Assembly: GCF_008905045.1 (NCBI RefSeq)
Contig: NZ_VWMY01000062.1
Coordinates: forward strand, 1-64,000
Length of the DNA stretch: 64,000 nucleotides
Source of the DNA: Streptomyces albicerus
Lineage (GTDB): Bacteria; Actinomycetota; Actinomycetes; Streptomycetales; Streptomycetaceae
Reading direction: 5' to 3'
The notes beneath the pieces were generated by a model. That model was not told the origin of the DNA. It saw only the letters and a list, made by a program, of their open reading frames with translations, and searched no databases. Within the stretch, counting starts at the first letter, position 1, and each line of letters opens with the position of its first letter. Below, one piece after another: positions 42,620-50,154 of the stretch. The position numbers were made by a program, and so were the translations under genes.

Positions 42620-42814
42620 CTACGCGGCCCGGCGCCGCCCCTGGCGCCCAGGCGCAGCCGAGGCCTGGGCCGGCTCCGGCGGCCGCGGCGGCGTGGAAAC
42701 GGCCCGAGCAAGCACACCGGCCGCAAGCAACTCCCGCATCGACACCCCGCCAGGCTCCGCAGGAACCTCCGCAGGAACCCGCGGACGCGTCACGTCACGT
42801 TCCGACGTCGGCAT
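42620..42814 (-). CDS. Small hypothetical protein (64 residues)
   Basis: A 64-residue protein, MPTSERDVTRPRV ... SMRELLAAGVLARAVSTPP ... GRQGRRRAA, without membrane segment or signal peptide. A short amphipathic helix in the middle and an Arg-rich end are the only features. The ATG is preceded by AGGAGG at ideal spacing and by a TTAGGT/ACCTAA palindrome, so it is probably a real, regulated gene. Function unknown. Confidence 0.65.
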   Translation of the reverse strand: MPTSERDVTRPRVPAEVPAEPGGVSMRELLAAGVLARAVSTPPRPPEPAQASAAPGRQGRRRAA

Positions 42815-42847
42815 GGCGGCCTCCTGAGGCTCCGGGAGCAGACGTGG

Positions 42848-42861
42848 TTAGGTAGACCTAA
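42848..42861. promoter_or_regulatory. TTAGGTAGACCTAA palindrome upstream of the small gene
   Basis: TTAGGT and ACCTAA are separated by two bases, 34 bases upstream of the 64-residue ORF. The half-sites equal those of the iron box, but the iron-box spacing is seven, so this is probably a promoter or another repressor site. Confidence 0.35.
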
Positions 42862-42983
42862 CTAACTCCTCCGTCCATGTGAACACGCCGAAGCCACCGG
42901 ACGCAACATCTTCCCGACGTCTTGTCGGAATGTTGGGGTGAACGTACGAGGCGGGGGTGTGCCGAAGCTGTGACTGGCCCTGA

Positions 42984-43535
42984 TCAGGCGGACAGCACGC
43001 CCAGATCCACCGTCGCCCACCGCTCCCCGACCCCGGTCAGCGTGACGTGCCGTACCTCGTCCGTCGTGTCGCCGACGGCCCGGTGGATGAGGACGTGCAG
43101 CCGGTCGTCGGTCAGCTCCTCGACCTTGCCCTCGCCCCACTCCACGACGATCAGCGAGTCGGACAGCGAGACGTCGAGATCGAGGTCCTCCATCTCGTCG
43201 AGCCCGCCGCCGAGGCGGTACGCGTCCACGTGGACCAGTGGCGGACCGTCACCGAGGGACGGGTGCACGCGTGCGATCACGAAGGTCGGGGAGGTGACCG
43301 CGCCCCGTACGCCGAGCCCCTCACCGAGTCCGCGGGTCAGTGTCGTCTTGCCCGCGCCGAGTTCGCCGGTGAGCATCACGAGGTCGCCGGCGCGCAGCAG
43401 CTTGGCCAGGCGGCGGCCCAACTCCTGCATCTGTTCGGGTGAGTTGACGATGATCTCGGTGCTGACGCCGGCCACGGAAGGCTCCGAGGGTCCCGAGGGC
43501 TCAGCCGGGTTGCGCGGTGCTGCTGGTGCTTCCAT
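42984..43535 (-). CDS. tsaE: tRNA t6A ATPase TsaE
   Basis: A P-loop ATPase of about 160-183 residues that drives the TsaBD cycle: GDLVMLTGELGAGKTTLTRG (Walker A), SPTFVIARVHP, LVHVDAYRLGG and SLIVVEWGEG (Walker B region). The ATG at 43535 overlaps the hydrolase gene by 35 bases; the GTG at 43475 has CGGAG seven bases upstream, avoids the overlap and may be the true start, since the first 20 residues are Pro/Ala filler. Confidence 0.93.
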   Translation of the reverse strand: MEAPAAPRNPAEPSGPSEPSVAGVSTEIIVNSPEQMQELGRRLAKLLRAGDLVMLTGELGAGKTTLTRGLGEGLGVRGAVTSPTFVIARVHPSLGDGPPLVHVDAYRLGGGLDEMEDLDLDVSLSDSLIVVEWGEGKVEELTDDRLHVLIHRAVGDTTDEVRHVTLTGVGERWATVDLGVLSA

Positions 43536-44754
43536 AACCACCCACGGTAGCCCCCGCGGGGACGGCGCCCGCGCGGGTGAGGAGGTCGGCGAGACGGTCT
43601 ATGACGACCTCCGGGTGCTCCAGCATCACCAGGTGCCCGGCGTCCGGCACGAGCACCAGCTCGGCGTCCGGCAGCAGGTCCGCTATGGCCTCGCTGTGCT
43701 CGCTCGGCGTGACGAGGTCCTTGACGCCGGCCAGCACCAGCACGGGCAGTTCGGCGAAGTGCTCGAGCGCCTCCGTCTTGTCGTGGTCGGTGAAGGCCGG
43801 GTAGAACTCGGCGACGACGTCGATCGGCGTGCCCTCGATCAGCCGCTCCGCGAACCGCGCGACCGCCGGGTCGACGTCCCTGGACGCGAACGAGTACCGC
43901 TTGATGATCCCCGCGAACAGGTCGGCCGTGGCCCGCCGCCCGCGCTCCACCAGCTCGGCCCGCTGGCCGAGCGCCTTCAGCACACCGGGGAGCACCCGCC
44001 GCACCGCGTTGACGCCCGCGACGGGCAGCCCGAAGTTGACCTCGCCGAGCTTCCCCGACGACGTACCGACGAGGGCGACGCCGACGACGCGCTCGCGGAT
44101 CAGGTCGGGGTACTGGTCGGCCAGGGCCATCACCGTCATGCCGCCCATCGAGTGGCCGACGAGCACGAGCGGGCCGTCGGGCGCCGCCGCGTCGATGACG
44201 GCCTTCAGGTCGCGGCCGAGCTGGTCTATGGTGACCGGCTCGTCGCCCTGGACCTGGGCCACGCCCCGCCCGGAGCGGCCGTGGCTGCGCTGGTCCCAGT
44301 GAACGGTCCGTACGACTCCGCGCAGCGCGGCCCGCTGGAAGTGCCAGGAGTCCTGGCTGAGGCAGTAGCCGTGGCTGAAGACGACGGTGACGGGGGCGGG
44401 GGCCTTGCGGCCGAAGAGCCGGCGGCGGCGCGGGGCCAGGGTGGCGTCGGGCTCCACGTCGTCGACCTCGTAGTACAGCTCGGTGCCGTCGTCCGCGACG
44501 GCCTTGCCGGGCATGCCGCGCAGTGCCCCGTACGGACCGGCCGAGTCGAGGGCGAGGCGGGCCTTCCTGCGCATGCCGCGGCCGACCGTGAGCCGCTCGA
44601 TCGCGACTCCGGCGGCGGCGCCCGCGGCGACCACGCCTATGGCGGCGCCCGCGATTCCGGCCCTGCGCCAGTTCGCCGCCGCCCCCGCCGCGGAGACGGC
44701 CGAGGCTGCGGCCGTGGCCGCTTCCACGGCGGCCTCCGCACTGCTCTCGCTCAC
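43501..44754 (-). CDS. Alpha/beta hydrolase
   Basis: A 417-residue hydrolase with an N-terminal membrane-spanning Ala-rich segment (AGIAGAAIGVVAAGAAAGVAI) and an alpha/beta fold: oxyanion HGYCLSQDSW, nucleophile elbow VGHSMGG, acid Asp in LAGVKDLVTP and His in VPDAGHLVMLEHPE. All triad residues are present. Substrate unknown. It is conserved between alr and tsaE in Streptomyces, here separated from alr by a 127-bp gap. Confidence 0.92.
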   Translation of the reverse strand: MSESSAEAAVEAATAAASAVSAAGAAANWRRAGIAGAAIGVVAAGAAAGVAIERLTVGRGMRRKARLALDSAGPYGALRGMPGKAVADDGTELYYEVDDVEPDATLAPRRRRLFGRKAPAPVTVVFSHGYCLSQDSWHFQRAALRGVVRTVHWDQRSHGRSGRGVAQVQGDEPVTIDQLGRDLKAVIDAAAPDGPLVLVGHSMGGMTVMALADQYPDLIRERVVGVALVGTSSGKLGEVNFGLPVAGVNAVRRVLPGVLKALGQRAELVERGRRATADLFAGIIKRYSFASRDVDPAVARFAERLIEGTPIDVVAEFYPAFTDHDKTEALEHFAELPVLVLAGVKDLVTPSEHSEAIADLLPDAELVLVPDAGHLVMLEHPEVVIDRLADLLTRAGAVPAGATVGGYGSTSSTAQPG

Positions 44755-44790
44755 GTACCGCTCCTCTTCGCCGGGATGATCCCTAGGTCT

Positions 44791-44862
44791 GCTGTTGCTT
44801 CTGGTGCTGCTATTGCTTCTGGTGCTTCAGTTGCTGTCGGTGCTGCTGGTTCCCGCTGTCCC
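44791..44862. repeat. 18-bp tandem repeats between alr and the hydrolase gene
   Basis: Units GCTGTTGCTTCTGGTGCT (44791), GCTATTGCTTCTGGTGCT (44809) and a diverged TCAGTTGCTGTCGGTGCT (44827), then a partial unit. Confidence 0.8.
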
Positions 44863-44881
44863 GGATCGGACACATATGCCG

Positions 44882-46033
44882 TTACCCGTCTTGTTGCTTA
44901 TTCACGTAGACGCGGGGCACGCGGGTTCCGATCCGGGTGACGATTTCGTACGCGATCGTGCCCGCGGCCTGGGCCCAGTCCTCGGCGGTCGGTTCGCCGT
45001 GGTCGCCGGGGCCGAAGAGGATCACTCTCTCGCCGACCGGCGGCTCGTCCCCGCCGAGGTCGACGGCGAACTGGTCCATCGCGACCCGTCCCGCGACCGT
45101 CCGCCACTTGCCGCCGACCAGGACGGGGCCGGTGCCTGAGGCGTGCCTCGGGATGCCGTCCGCGTACCCGACGGGCACGAGGCCGAGGGTCGTGACGCCG
45201 GGCGTGACGTAGTGATGCCCGTAACTGACGCCGTGGCCCGCCGGCACGTGCTTCACCAGCGCGAGCGACGCCGAGAGCGTCATCACCGGGCGCAGTCCGA
45301 GGTCGGCGGCGGTGCCCAGCTCGGGGCTGGGCGAGATGCCGTACGTCGCGATCCCGGTCCGCACGAGATCGAAGTGGGTCTCGGGGAGCGTGAGCGTGGC
45401 GGGCGAGTTGGCGATGTGCCGCACCTCGGGGCGTACGCCCTGCCCCTCGGCGTATGCCAGCATCTCGCGGAACCGGGTGAGCTGGGCGTCGATGGAGGGG
45501 TGGCCCGGTTCGTCGGCGCAGGCGAAGTGGGACCAGAGCCCGGTGATGTCCACCAGGCCCTCGGCCTCGGCGCGCAGGGCCTCCGCGACCAGCTCGGGCC
45601 AGTCGGCTGGCTGGCAGCCGTTGCGCCCGAGTCCGGTGTCGGCCTTGAGCTGGACGCGGGCGGTGAGTCCGGCGGCGCGCGCGGCCTCGGAGGCCTCCCG
45701 CAGGGCCCACATCCCGCTGATCCCCAGATCCAGACCGGCCTCGACAGCCGCCCGCCAGGGCCCGCCCGGAGCCCACAGCCAGCACATGATCCGGCCCGAC
45801 AGACCGGCCGCGCGCAGGGCCAGGGCCTCCTCAGGCGTGGCCGTGCCGAGCCAGGTCGCGCCCGCGTCCAGGGCCGCGCGGGCGCACGGGAGGGCCCCGT
45901 GTCCGTACGCGTCGGACTTGACCACCGCCATGAGGGCGGCGGCCGGTGCCTGGGCACGCAGGGTCCGCACATTGGCCCTCAGGGCGGCCAGGTCGATCTC
46001 GGCGCGGGCGCGCGCGGGTGCTGTTCCAGTCAT
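44882..46033 (-). CDS. alr: Alanine racemase
   Basis: A 383-residue PLP enzyme making D-alanine for peptidoglycan. PLP Lys is in VVKSDAYGHGAL; the second catalytic Tyr is in HGVSYGHHYVT; also HFACADEPGH, NSPATL and PVGYADGIPR. ATG 46033 was chosen by comparison with the core fold; an in-frame GTG at 46063 would add ten residues and almost touches the L,D-transpeptidase stop. Position beside the tsaE-hydrolase genes is standard. Confidence 0.96.
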   Translation of the reverse strand: MTGTAPARARAEIDLAALRANVRTLRAQAPAAALMAVVKSDAYGHGALPCARAALDAGATWLGTATPEEALALRAAGLSGRIMCWLWAPGGPWRAAVEAGLDLGISGMWALREASEAARAAGLTARVQLKADTGLGRNGCQPADWPELVAEALRAEAEGLVDITGLWSHFACADEPGHPSIDAQLTRFREMLAYAEGQGVRPEVRHIANSPATLTLPETHFDLVRTGIATYGISPSPELGTAADLGLRPVMTLSASLALVKHVPAGHGVSYGHHYVTPGVTTLGLVPVGYADGIPRHASGTGPVLVGGKWRTVAGRVAMDQFAVDLGGDEPPVGERVILFGPGDHGEPTAEDWAQAAGTIAYEIVTRIGTRVPRVYVNKQQDG

Positions 46034-46068
46034 CGCGCCCAGTGTCTCAGAGGGGTCCGACACGGCCC

Positions 46069-46962
46069 TCAGGTGCCGGACTTCCGGCCCCACACGTACA
46101 CGCGGTCACCCTTGTGCAGCACACCCCACAGGGTGCGGGCGTCGGCGACCCGCAGGTTCACACAGCCCATCGAGCCGGGCGGGCTGTAGACGTTCCCGTA
46201 GATACCGTGGAAGGCCTGGCCCTTGCTGAAGAACTGGCTGTACGGCATGCGGGTGTTGTAGAGCGTCGACCAGTGGTTCTTGTGCTTCCAGTAGACGCGG
46301 TGCAGGCCGGTCCTGGTCCGGTAGCCGGCCTTTCCACTCCGCACGGGTACGGGCCCGAACAGCACCTTCGTCCCCTTCTGCACCCAGGTCAGCTGCCGGG
46401 TGAGGTCGACACAGGCGACCCGGTACCGGCGGACGGGGCATTTCCCGGCCGCGTTCGGGTTCTTCGCCGCCGACAGGAGCCGCATCCGGGCCCAGGTCAC
46501 GGGCCCGGCGAAGCCGCTGGTGGGCCGAATCCCGTGCTTGACCTGAAACACCCGGATGGCCTTGCAGTCCCTGGCCGACTGCCTCCCGTCCACTCTGAGC
46601 CGCAGCCACCGCTCGACCTGCCGCTGGTACGGTCCCGTCCGCTTGCTGCACGCCACCACTCCCGCGTGCCGCGCCACGGCGTCGCTCAGCGGTACGTACT
46701 CGATCAGCGCGTCACTCTCCGCGGCCGCGTCCCACGGCTCGACGGAGTCCTCCTCGGCGCTCGGCGTGTACACCTTCGGGGCCAGCGCCTGGTCGGGTGT
46801 GTCCAACTGCCATGGCTGGTACGGGCCCGGCGGCACCCCGGGCACCAGCTCACTCAGCGCGACGGGCGCGCCGGGGGCGGGCGGCGGCGCGGCGACGGCC
46901 CCCGGCACGGACAGCACGGCGACGACGGCGACCAGCAGCGCGACGGTTCTCTGACGGACCAT
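46069..46962 (-). CDS. L,D-transpeptidase with peptidoglycan-binding region
   Basis: A 297-residue exported enzyme: signal peptide (VALLVAVVAVLSVPGAVA), a central PG-binding-like helical segment (DCKAIRVFQVKHGIRPTSG) and a YkuD catalytic domain with HGIYGNVYSPPGSMGCVNLR, matching HxxxxxxxxxxSxGCxN with catalytic Cys near residue 270. It makes 3-3 crosslinks in the wall or tailors it. Four Cys upstream of the active site may form disulphides. It ends 35 bp before alr. Confidence 0.92.
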   Translation of the reverse strand: MVRQRTVALLVAVVAVLSVPGAVAAPPPAPGAPVALSELVPGVPPGPYQPWQLDTPDQALAPKVYTPSAEEDSVEPWDAAAESDALIEYVPLSDAVARHAGVVACSKRTGPYQRQVERWLRLRVDGRQSARDCKAIRVFQVKHGIRPTSGFAGPVTWARMRLLSAAKNPNAAGKCPVRRYRVACVDLTRQLTWVQKGTKVLFGPVPVRSGKAGYRTRTGLHRVYWKHKNHWSTLYNTRMPYSQFFSKGQAFHGIYGNVYSPPGSMGCVNLRVADARTLWGVLHKGDRVYVWGRKSGT

Positions 46963-47115
46963 GCGCCCAGCGAAACCCCGGAGCGGGCCGCGCCAGGGTC
47001 AGCCGCGCGGCAGGGTCCCCCGTTGTGCGCACGCGGACGGCGGCACGCGTCACCCGCTCACGAGCCCACCAGTGACCCGTCCACTCACCAGCCCACCTGT
47101 CACCACCCCACCCGC

Positions 47116-48555
47116 TCAGCCGTCCATGACATCCCGCCAGGCCGCACGCACCGCGTCGGCCACGTCCTGCGCCCCCGCGGGCGCCCCGTCCGCCGCGAAG
47201 CGCCCGGCCAGCCCATGGAGGTACGCCCCCACACTCCCGGCGTCCAACGCCCCGAGCCCGGCGGCGAGCAGCGACCCGGTGAGCCCCGACAGCACGTCCC
47301 CGCTCCCCGCGGTGGCCAGCCAGGACGTCCCGGTCGAATTCACCCGCACGGCCCCGCCTTCCGGGGAGGCCACGAGGGTGGTCGACCCCTTGAGCAGCAC
47401 GGTCGCCCCGTACCGGCCGGCGAGTTCCCGTACGGACGCCAGCCGCGCTCCCTCGACCTCGTCCCGCGAGACACCGAGCAGCGCGGCGGCCTCACCGGCG
47501 TGCGGCGTGAGGAGCGTGGGCGCCGTCCGCTCCCGTACGACGTCCCGGTCCGCGAGCCGCAGCCCGTCCGCGTCCACGAGCACGGGAACGTCGGCCTTCA
47601 GCACACCCGCCACGGCATCGGCGTCCTCCCCGACGCCGGGCCCCACGACCCACGCCTGCACCCGTCCGGCCCGCTCGGGCGGACCGGACGACACCAACGT
47701 CTCCGGGAACCTCGCGATCACGGCGTCCCCGGCGGGCCCGACGTACCGTACGGCCCCAGCACCGCCCCGCAGGGCCCCGGCGACGGCCAGCACGGCCGCC
47801 CCCGGATACCGGGCGGACCCGGCGACGATCCCGACCACCCCCCGCCGGTACTTGTCACTCTCGGCCCCCGGCACCGGCAGCAGCGCCGCCACGTCGGCGT
47901 GCTGCAAGGCCTCCAACTCGGCCTCACCGGGCAGCGACAGCCCGATATCGACGAGCCGCACCGATCCGGCGTACTCCCGCGCGGGATCAACGAGCAGCCC
48001 GGGCTTGTGCGTCCCGAAGGTCACGGTGAGGTCGGCCCGTACGGCCGCGCCCCGTACCTCCCCGGTGTCGGCCTCGATGCCACTGGGCAGATCGACTGCG
48101 ACAACGGCTGCCCGGGATTCACCAACCGCCTCCGCCAGCGGTGCGGCGTCCGGCCGCAGCCCGCCCTTGCCGCCGATCCCGACGATGCCGTCCACGACGA
48201 GGTCGGCCCGGCGGACCGACTCCCCGGCGGCGTCCTCCTCCGCCCGCACCACCGTGCCGCCTGCCCGGCGCAGCGCGGCGAGCCCGCCGGAGTGGGTCCG
48301 CTCGGGCGCGAGCAACACAGCTACGACGCCGGCGCCGCGGCGGGCCAGCCGGGCTCCCGCGTACAACGCGTCGCCCCCGTTGTCACCACTCCCCACCAGC
48401 AGCACGACCCGACTGCCGTACACCCGCCCCAGCAACTCGGCACAGGCCGCGGCCAGTCCGGCCGCCGCCCGCTGCATCAACGCCCCGTCCGGCAGCCGCG
48501 CCATCAGCTCCCGCTCGGCCACCCTCACCGTCTCCACGCTGTACGCAGTACGCAT
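47116..48555 (-). CDS. nnr: Bifunctional NAD(P)H-hydrate epimerase/dehydratase
   Basis: A 479-residue fusion that repairs hydrated NAD(P)H. The N-terminal epimerase (YjeF_N) domain has LLVGSGDNGGDALYAGARLA and VAVDLPSGIEADTGEV; the C-terminal ADP-dependent dehydratase has VVGIVAGSARYPGAAVLA, LLTPHAGEAAALLGV and the catalytic Asp in STGTSWLATAGSGDVLSGL. Full length. Confidence 0.95.
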   Translation of the reverse strand: MRTAYSVETVRVAERELMARLPDGALMQRAAAGLAAACAELLGRVYGSRVVLLVGSGDNGGDALYAGARLARRGAGVVAVLLAPERTHSGGLAALRRAGGTVVRAEEDAAGESVRRADLVVDGIVGIGGKGGLRPDAAPLAEAVGESRAAVVAVDLPSGIEADTGEVRGAAVRADLTVTFGTHKPGLLVDPAREYAGSVRLVDIGLSLPGEAELEALQHADVAALLPVPGAESDKYRRGVVGIVAGSARYPGAAVLAVAGALRGGAGAVRYVGPAGDAVIARFPETLVSSGPPERAGRVQAWVVGPGVGEDADAVAGVLKADVPVLVDADGLRLADRDVVRERTAPTLLTPHAGEAAALLGVSRDEVEGARLASVRELAGRYGATVLLKGSTTLVASPEGGAVRVNSTGTSWLATAGSGDVLSGLTGSLLAAGLGALDAGSVGAYLHGLAGRFAADGAPAGAQDVADAVRAAWRDVMDG

Positions 48556-48636
48556 GGAGTCGAGTTTCCCTCGAAACCGTCACTTCCGCTGGAACAGCCG
48601 GCCTCCGATGCCGTTGGTACGCGCGCGGCGCAGGGA

Positions 48637-48683
48637 ACAGCCCGGCCCCGGGTCCGCACACGCGCCTGGCGAGGCCGGGCTGT
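48637..48683 (-). terminator. Long-loop hairpin after the 188-residue gene
   Basis: ACAGCCCGGCC and GGCCGGGCTGT pair over 11 bp around a 25-base loop, just past the stop of the minus-strand gene ending at 48697. Confidence 0.6.
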
Positions 48684-48696
48684 CGTCAACGACGCG

Positions 48697-49263
48697 TCAG
48701 CATTCCATCGGCTCTCCGTCCAGCGAGGACTCGACGCTCGTCAGGTAGGTCCGCGTCGTGTCGACGTGCAGCCGCAGGAGAGCCGGTGCACCCGCCAGAT
48801 CCTTGCCGAAGCAGACATCGGCGGGTGCCCCCGAGGCACTCGCATCCGCGGGTTCCGAACTGCTCGGAGTCCACCCGCTCTTCTCCGCCGCCTGCCGGTA
48901 ATGGGTGATCACGGCCTCCTGGTCACCGTCGAACCGGTAGTAGCGATCGACAGCGAGCCACGCCTGGCCACTGTCATCCATGCACTCGCTGCCGGCATCC
49001 TCATGTCCCCCGAGAAGGGTGGCACCAACGGGCGGCAGCGGGACGACGGACGCCGAGGAGACCTGCGCCATGCGCTTGCCGCTCTCCTCGCAGTCGGCTC
49101 CCGTGCCGTCCAGGACCAGGCCGCCACCGAGGAAGTAGGCAGCGCCGAGTTCCGCGGCGCACAGAACCGCCACGACGGACACCGTGAGGGACACGAAGGG
49201 AACCCAGGGTTTCGTGGGCACCCGTCCGCTTCTCGACACGTCTTCGACCTCACTTGTCGTCAC
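48697..49263 (-). CDS. Membrane-anchored protein of unknown function
   Basis: A 188-residue protein with a short cytosolic start, one membrane helix (FVSLTVSVVAVLCAAELGAAYFLGG split at its centre by Cys) and an external domain with four Cys, a VDRYYRFDGDQEAVITHYRQ helix and a beta-rich end (LRLHVDTTRTYLTSVESSLD). No family recognised. The GTG start overlaps the stop of the small upstream frame by 4 bases. Confidence 0.75.
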   Translation of the reverse strand: MTTSEVEDVSRSGRVPTKPWVPFVSLTVSVVAVLCAAELGAAYFLGGGLVLDGTGADCEESGKRMAQVSSASVVPLPPVGATLLGGHEDAGSECMDDSGQAWLAVDRYYRFDGDQEAVITHYRQAAEKSGWTPSSSEPADASASGAPADVCFGKDLAGAPALLRLHVDTTRTYLTSVESSLDGEPMEC

Positions 49264-49505
49264 TTGAGGTACCCCTCCGGTAGAGCCAGTCGCCGATGAC
49301 GTGGAGGTAGCCGAGGAGTTGGCCCCTTCTGTGGAAGCAGTTCGCCCGTGGCGGTGTCCTCGATGATCCAGCGGGGACTGTCGCTGTCGTCACCGTAGTG
49401 GTTGAGCTTGGACGCGGTCTTCGTCCAGGTGGTGCCGCAAAAGCTGCCGACTCCACGGAATTCCTGTGCGCAAGGCTTTTTGCTGTGCGCTCGGGAAACG
49501 GCCAC
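49260..49505 (-). CDS. Small hypothetical protein, possibly frameshifted
   Basis: An 81-residue frame (MAVSRAHSKKPCAQEF ... SPRWIIEDTATGELL ... LPEGYLK) that ends in GTGA overlap with the next gene, suggesting coupled translation. The first 55 residues look protein-like; the last 25 are Pro/Arg-rich, while another frame over the same bases reads GYLHVIGDWLYRR. A frameshift is therefore possible. No function recognised. Confidence 0.4.
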   Translation of the reverse strand: MAVSRAHSKKPCAQEFRGVGSFCGTTWTKTASKLNHYGDDSDSPRWIIEDTATGELLPQKGPTPRLPPRHRRLALPEGYLK

Positions 49506-49568
49506 CGGCAGCCGCCCGCCGACCGAAACGACTCTCCGGGCGAGTAGGACCAGGCCGCGCGAGAACCG

Positions 49569-49940
49569 TCACCCCTCCGCGATCACCACCGCCGAGGCCA
49601 CCCCCGCGTCATGGCTCAGCGACACGTGCCAGGACCGCACGCCCAGCTCGGCCGCCCGTGCCGCCACTGTGCCCTTGACCCGCAGTCGCGGCTGCCCGCT
49701 GTCCTCGACGACGACCTCGGCGTCCGTCCAGTGCAGACCGGACGGCGCACCGAGCGCCTTGGCCAGCGCCTCCTTGGCGGCGAAGCGGGCGGCGAGAGAG
49801 GCGACGCCCCGGCGTTCCCCGCTGGGCAGCAGCAACTCGCTTTCCAGAAACAGCCGTTCCGCCATCCCGGGCGTCCGCTTCAGCGACGCCTCGAACCGGT
49901 CGATCTCGGCTACGTCGATTCCGACGCCGATGATGCTCAT
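49569..49940 (-). CDS. acpS: Holo-[acyl-carrier-protein] synthase
   Basis: A 123-residue phosphopantetheinyl transferase that loads ACP. The magnesium and CoA-binding motifs are GVGIDVAEIDRFE and FAAKEALAKAL, with WHVSLSHDAGVASA at the end. Full length for the AcpS trimer type. It sits between glmS and nnr as is usual in Streptomyces. Confidence 0.96.
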   Translation of the reverse strand: MSIIGVGIDVAEIDRFEASLKRTPGMAERLFLESELLLPSGERRGVASLAARFAAKEALAKALGAPSGLHWTDAEVVVEDSGQPRLRVKGTVAARAAELGVRSWHVSLSHDAGVASAVVIAEG

Positions 49941-50154
49941 CCGGGCACTCTACGATCCGTCCGACGGCCGCGCGCTCGGCTCCCCGGTGACGGCGGAAGT
50001 CGTCCTACTCGGGCGAAGGCGACGGGAACGCCTGCGTATTGATAGCCAACTCCCCCACTCAAGTCGCCGTACGCGACACGAAAGCCCCGGCCAGGGCCGC
50101 CCTCACCTTCCCGACCGGAGCCTTCACCCCATTCATCGAAGCCCTAAAGACGAC

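Noticed and set aside
42848..42861. True iron box (DmdR/IdeR)
   Set aside because: Half-site spacing is two bases rather than seven, so the 19-bp consensus is not met.
45946..49299. 1117-codon open frame on the plus strand
   Set aside because: It is antisense to alr, the L,D-transpeptidase, nnr and the following gene, which have clear family motifs; long antisense frames are expected at this GC content.
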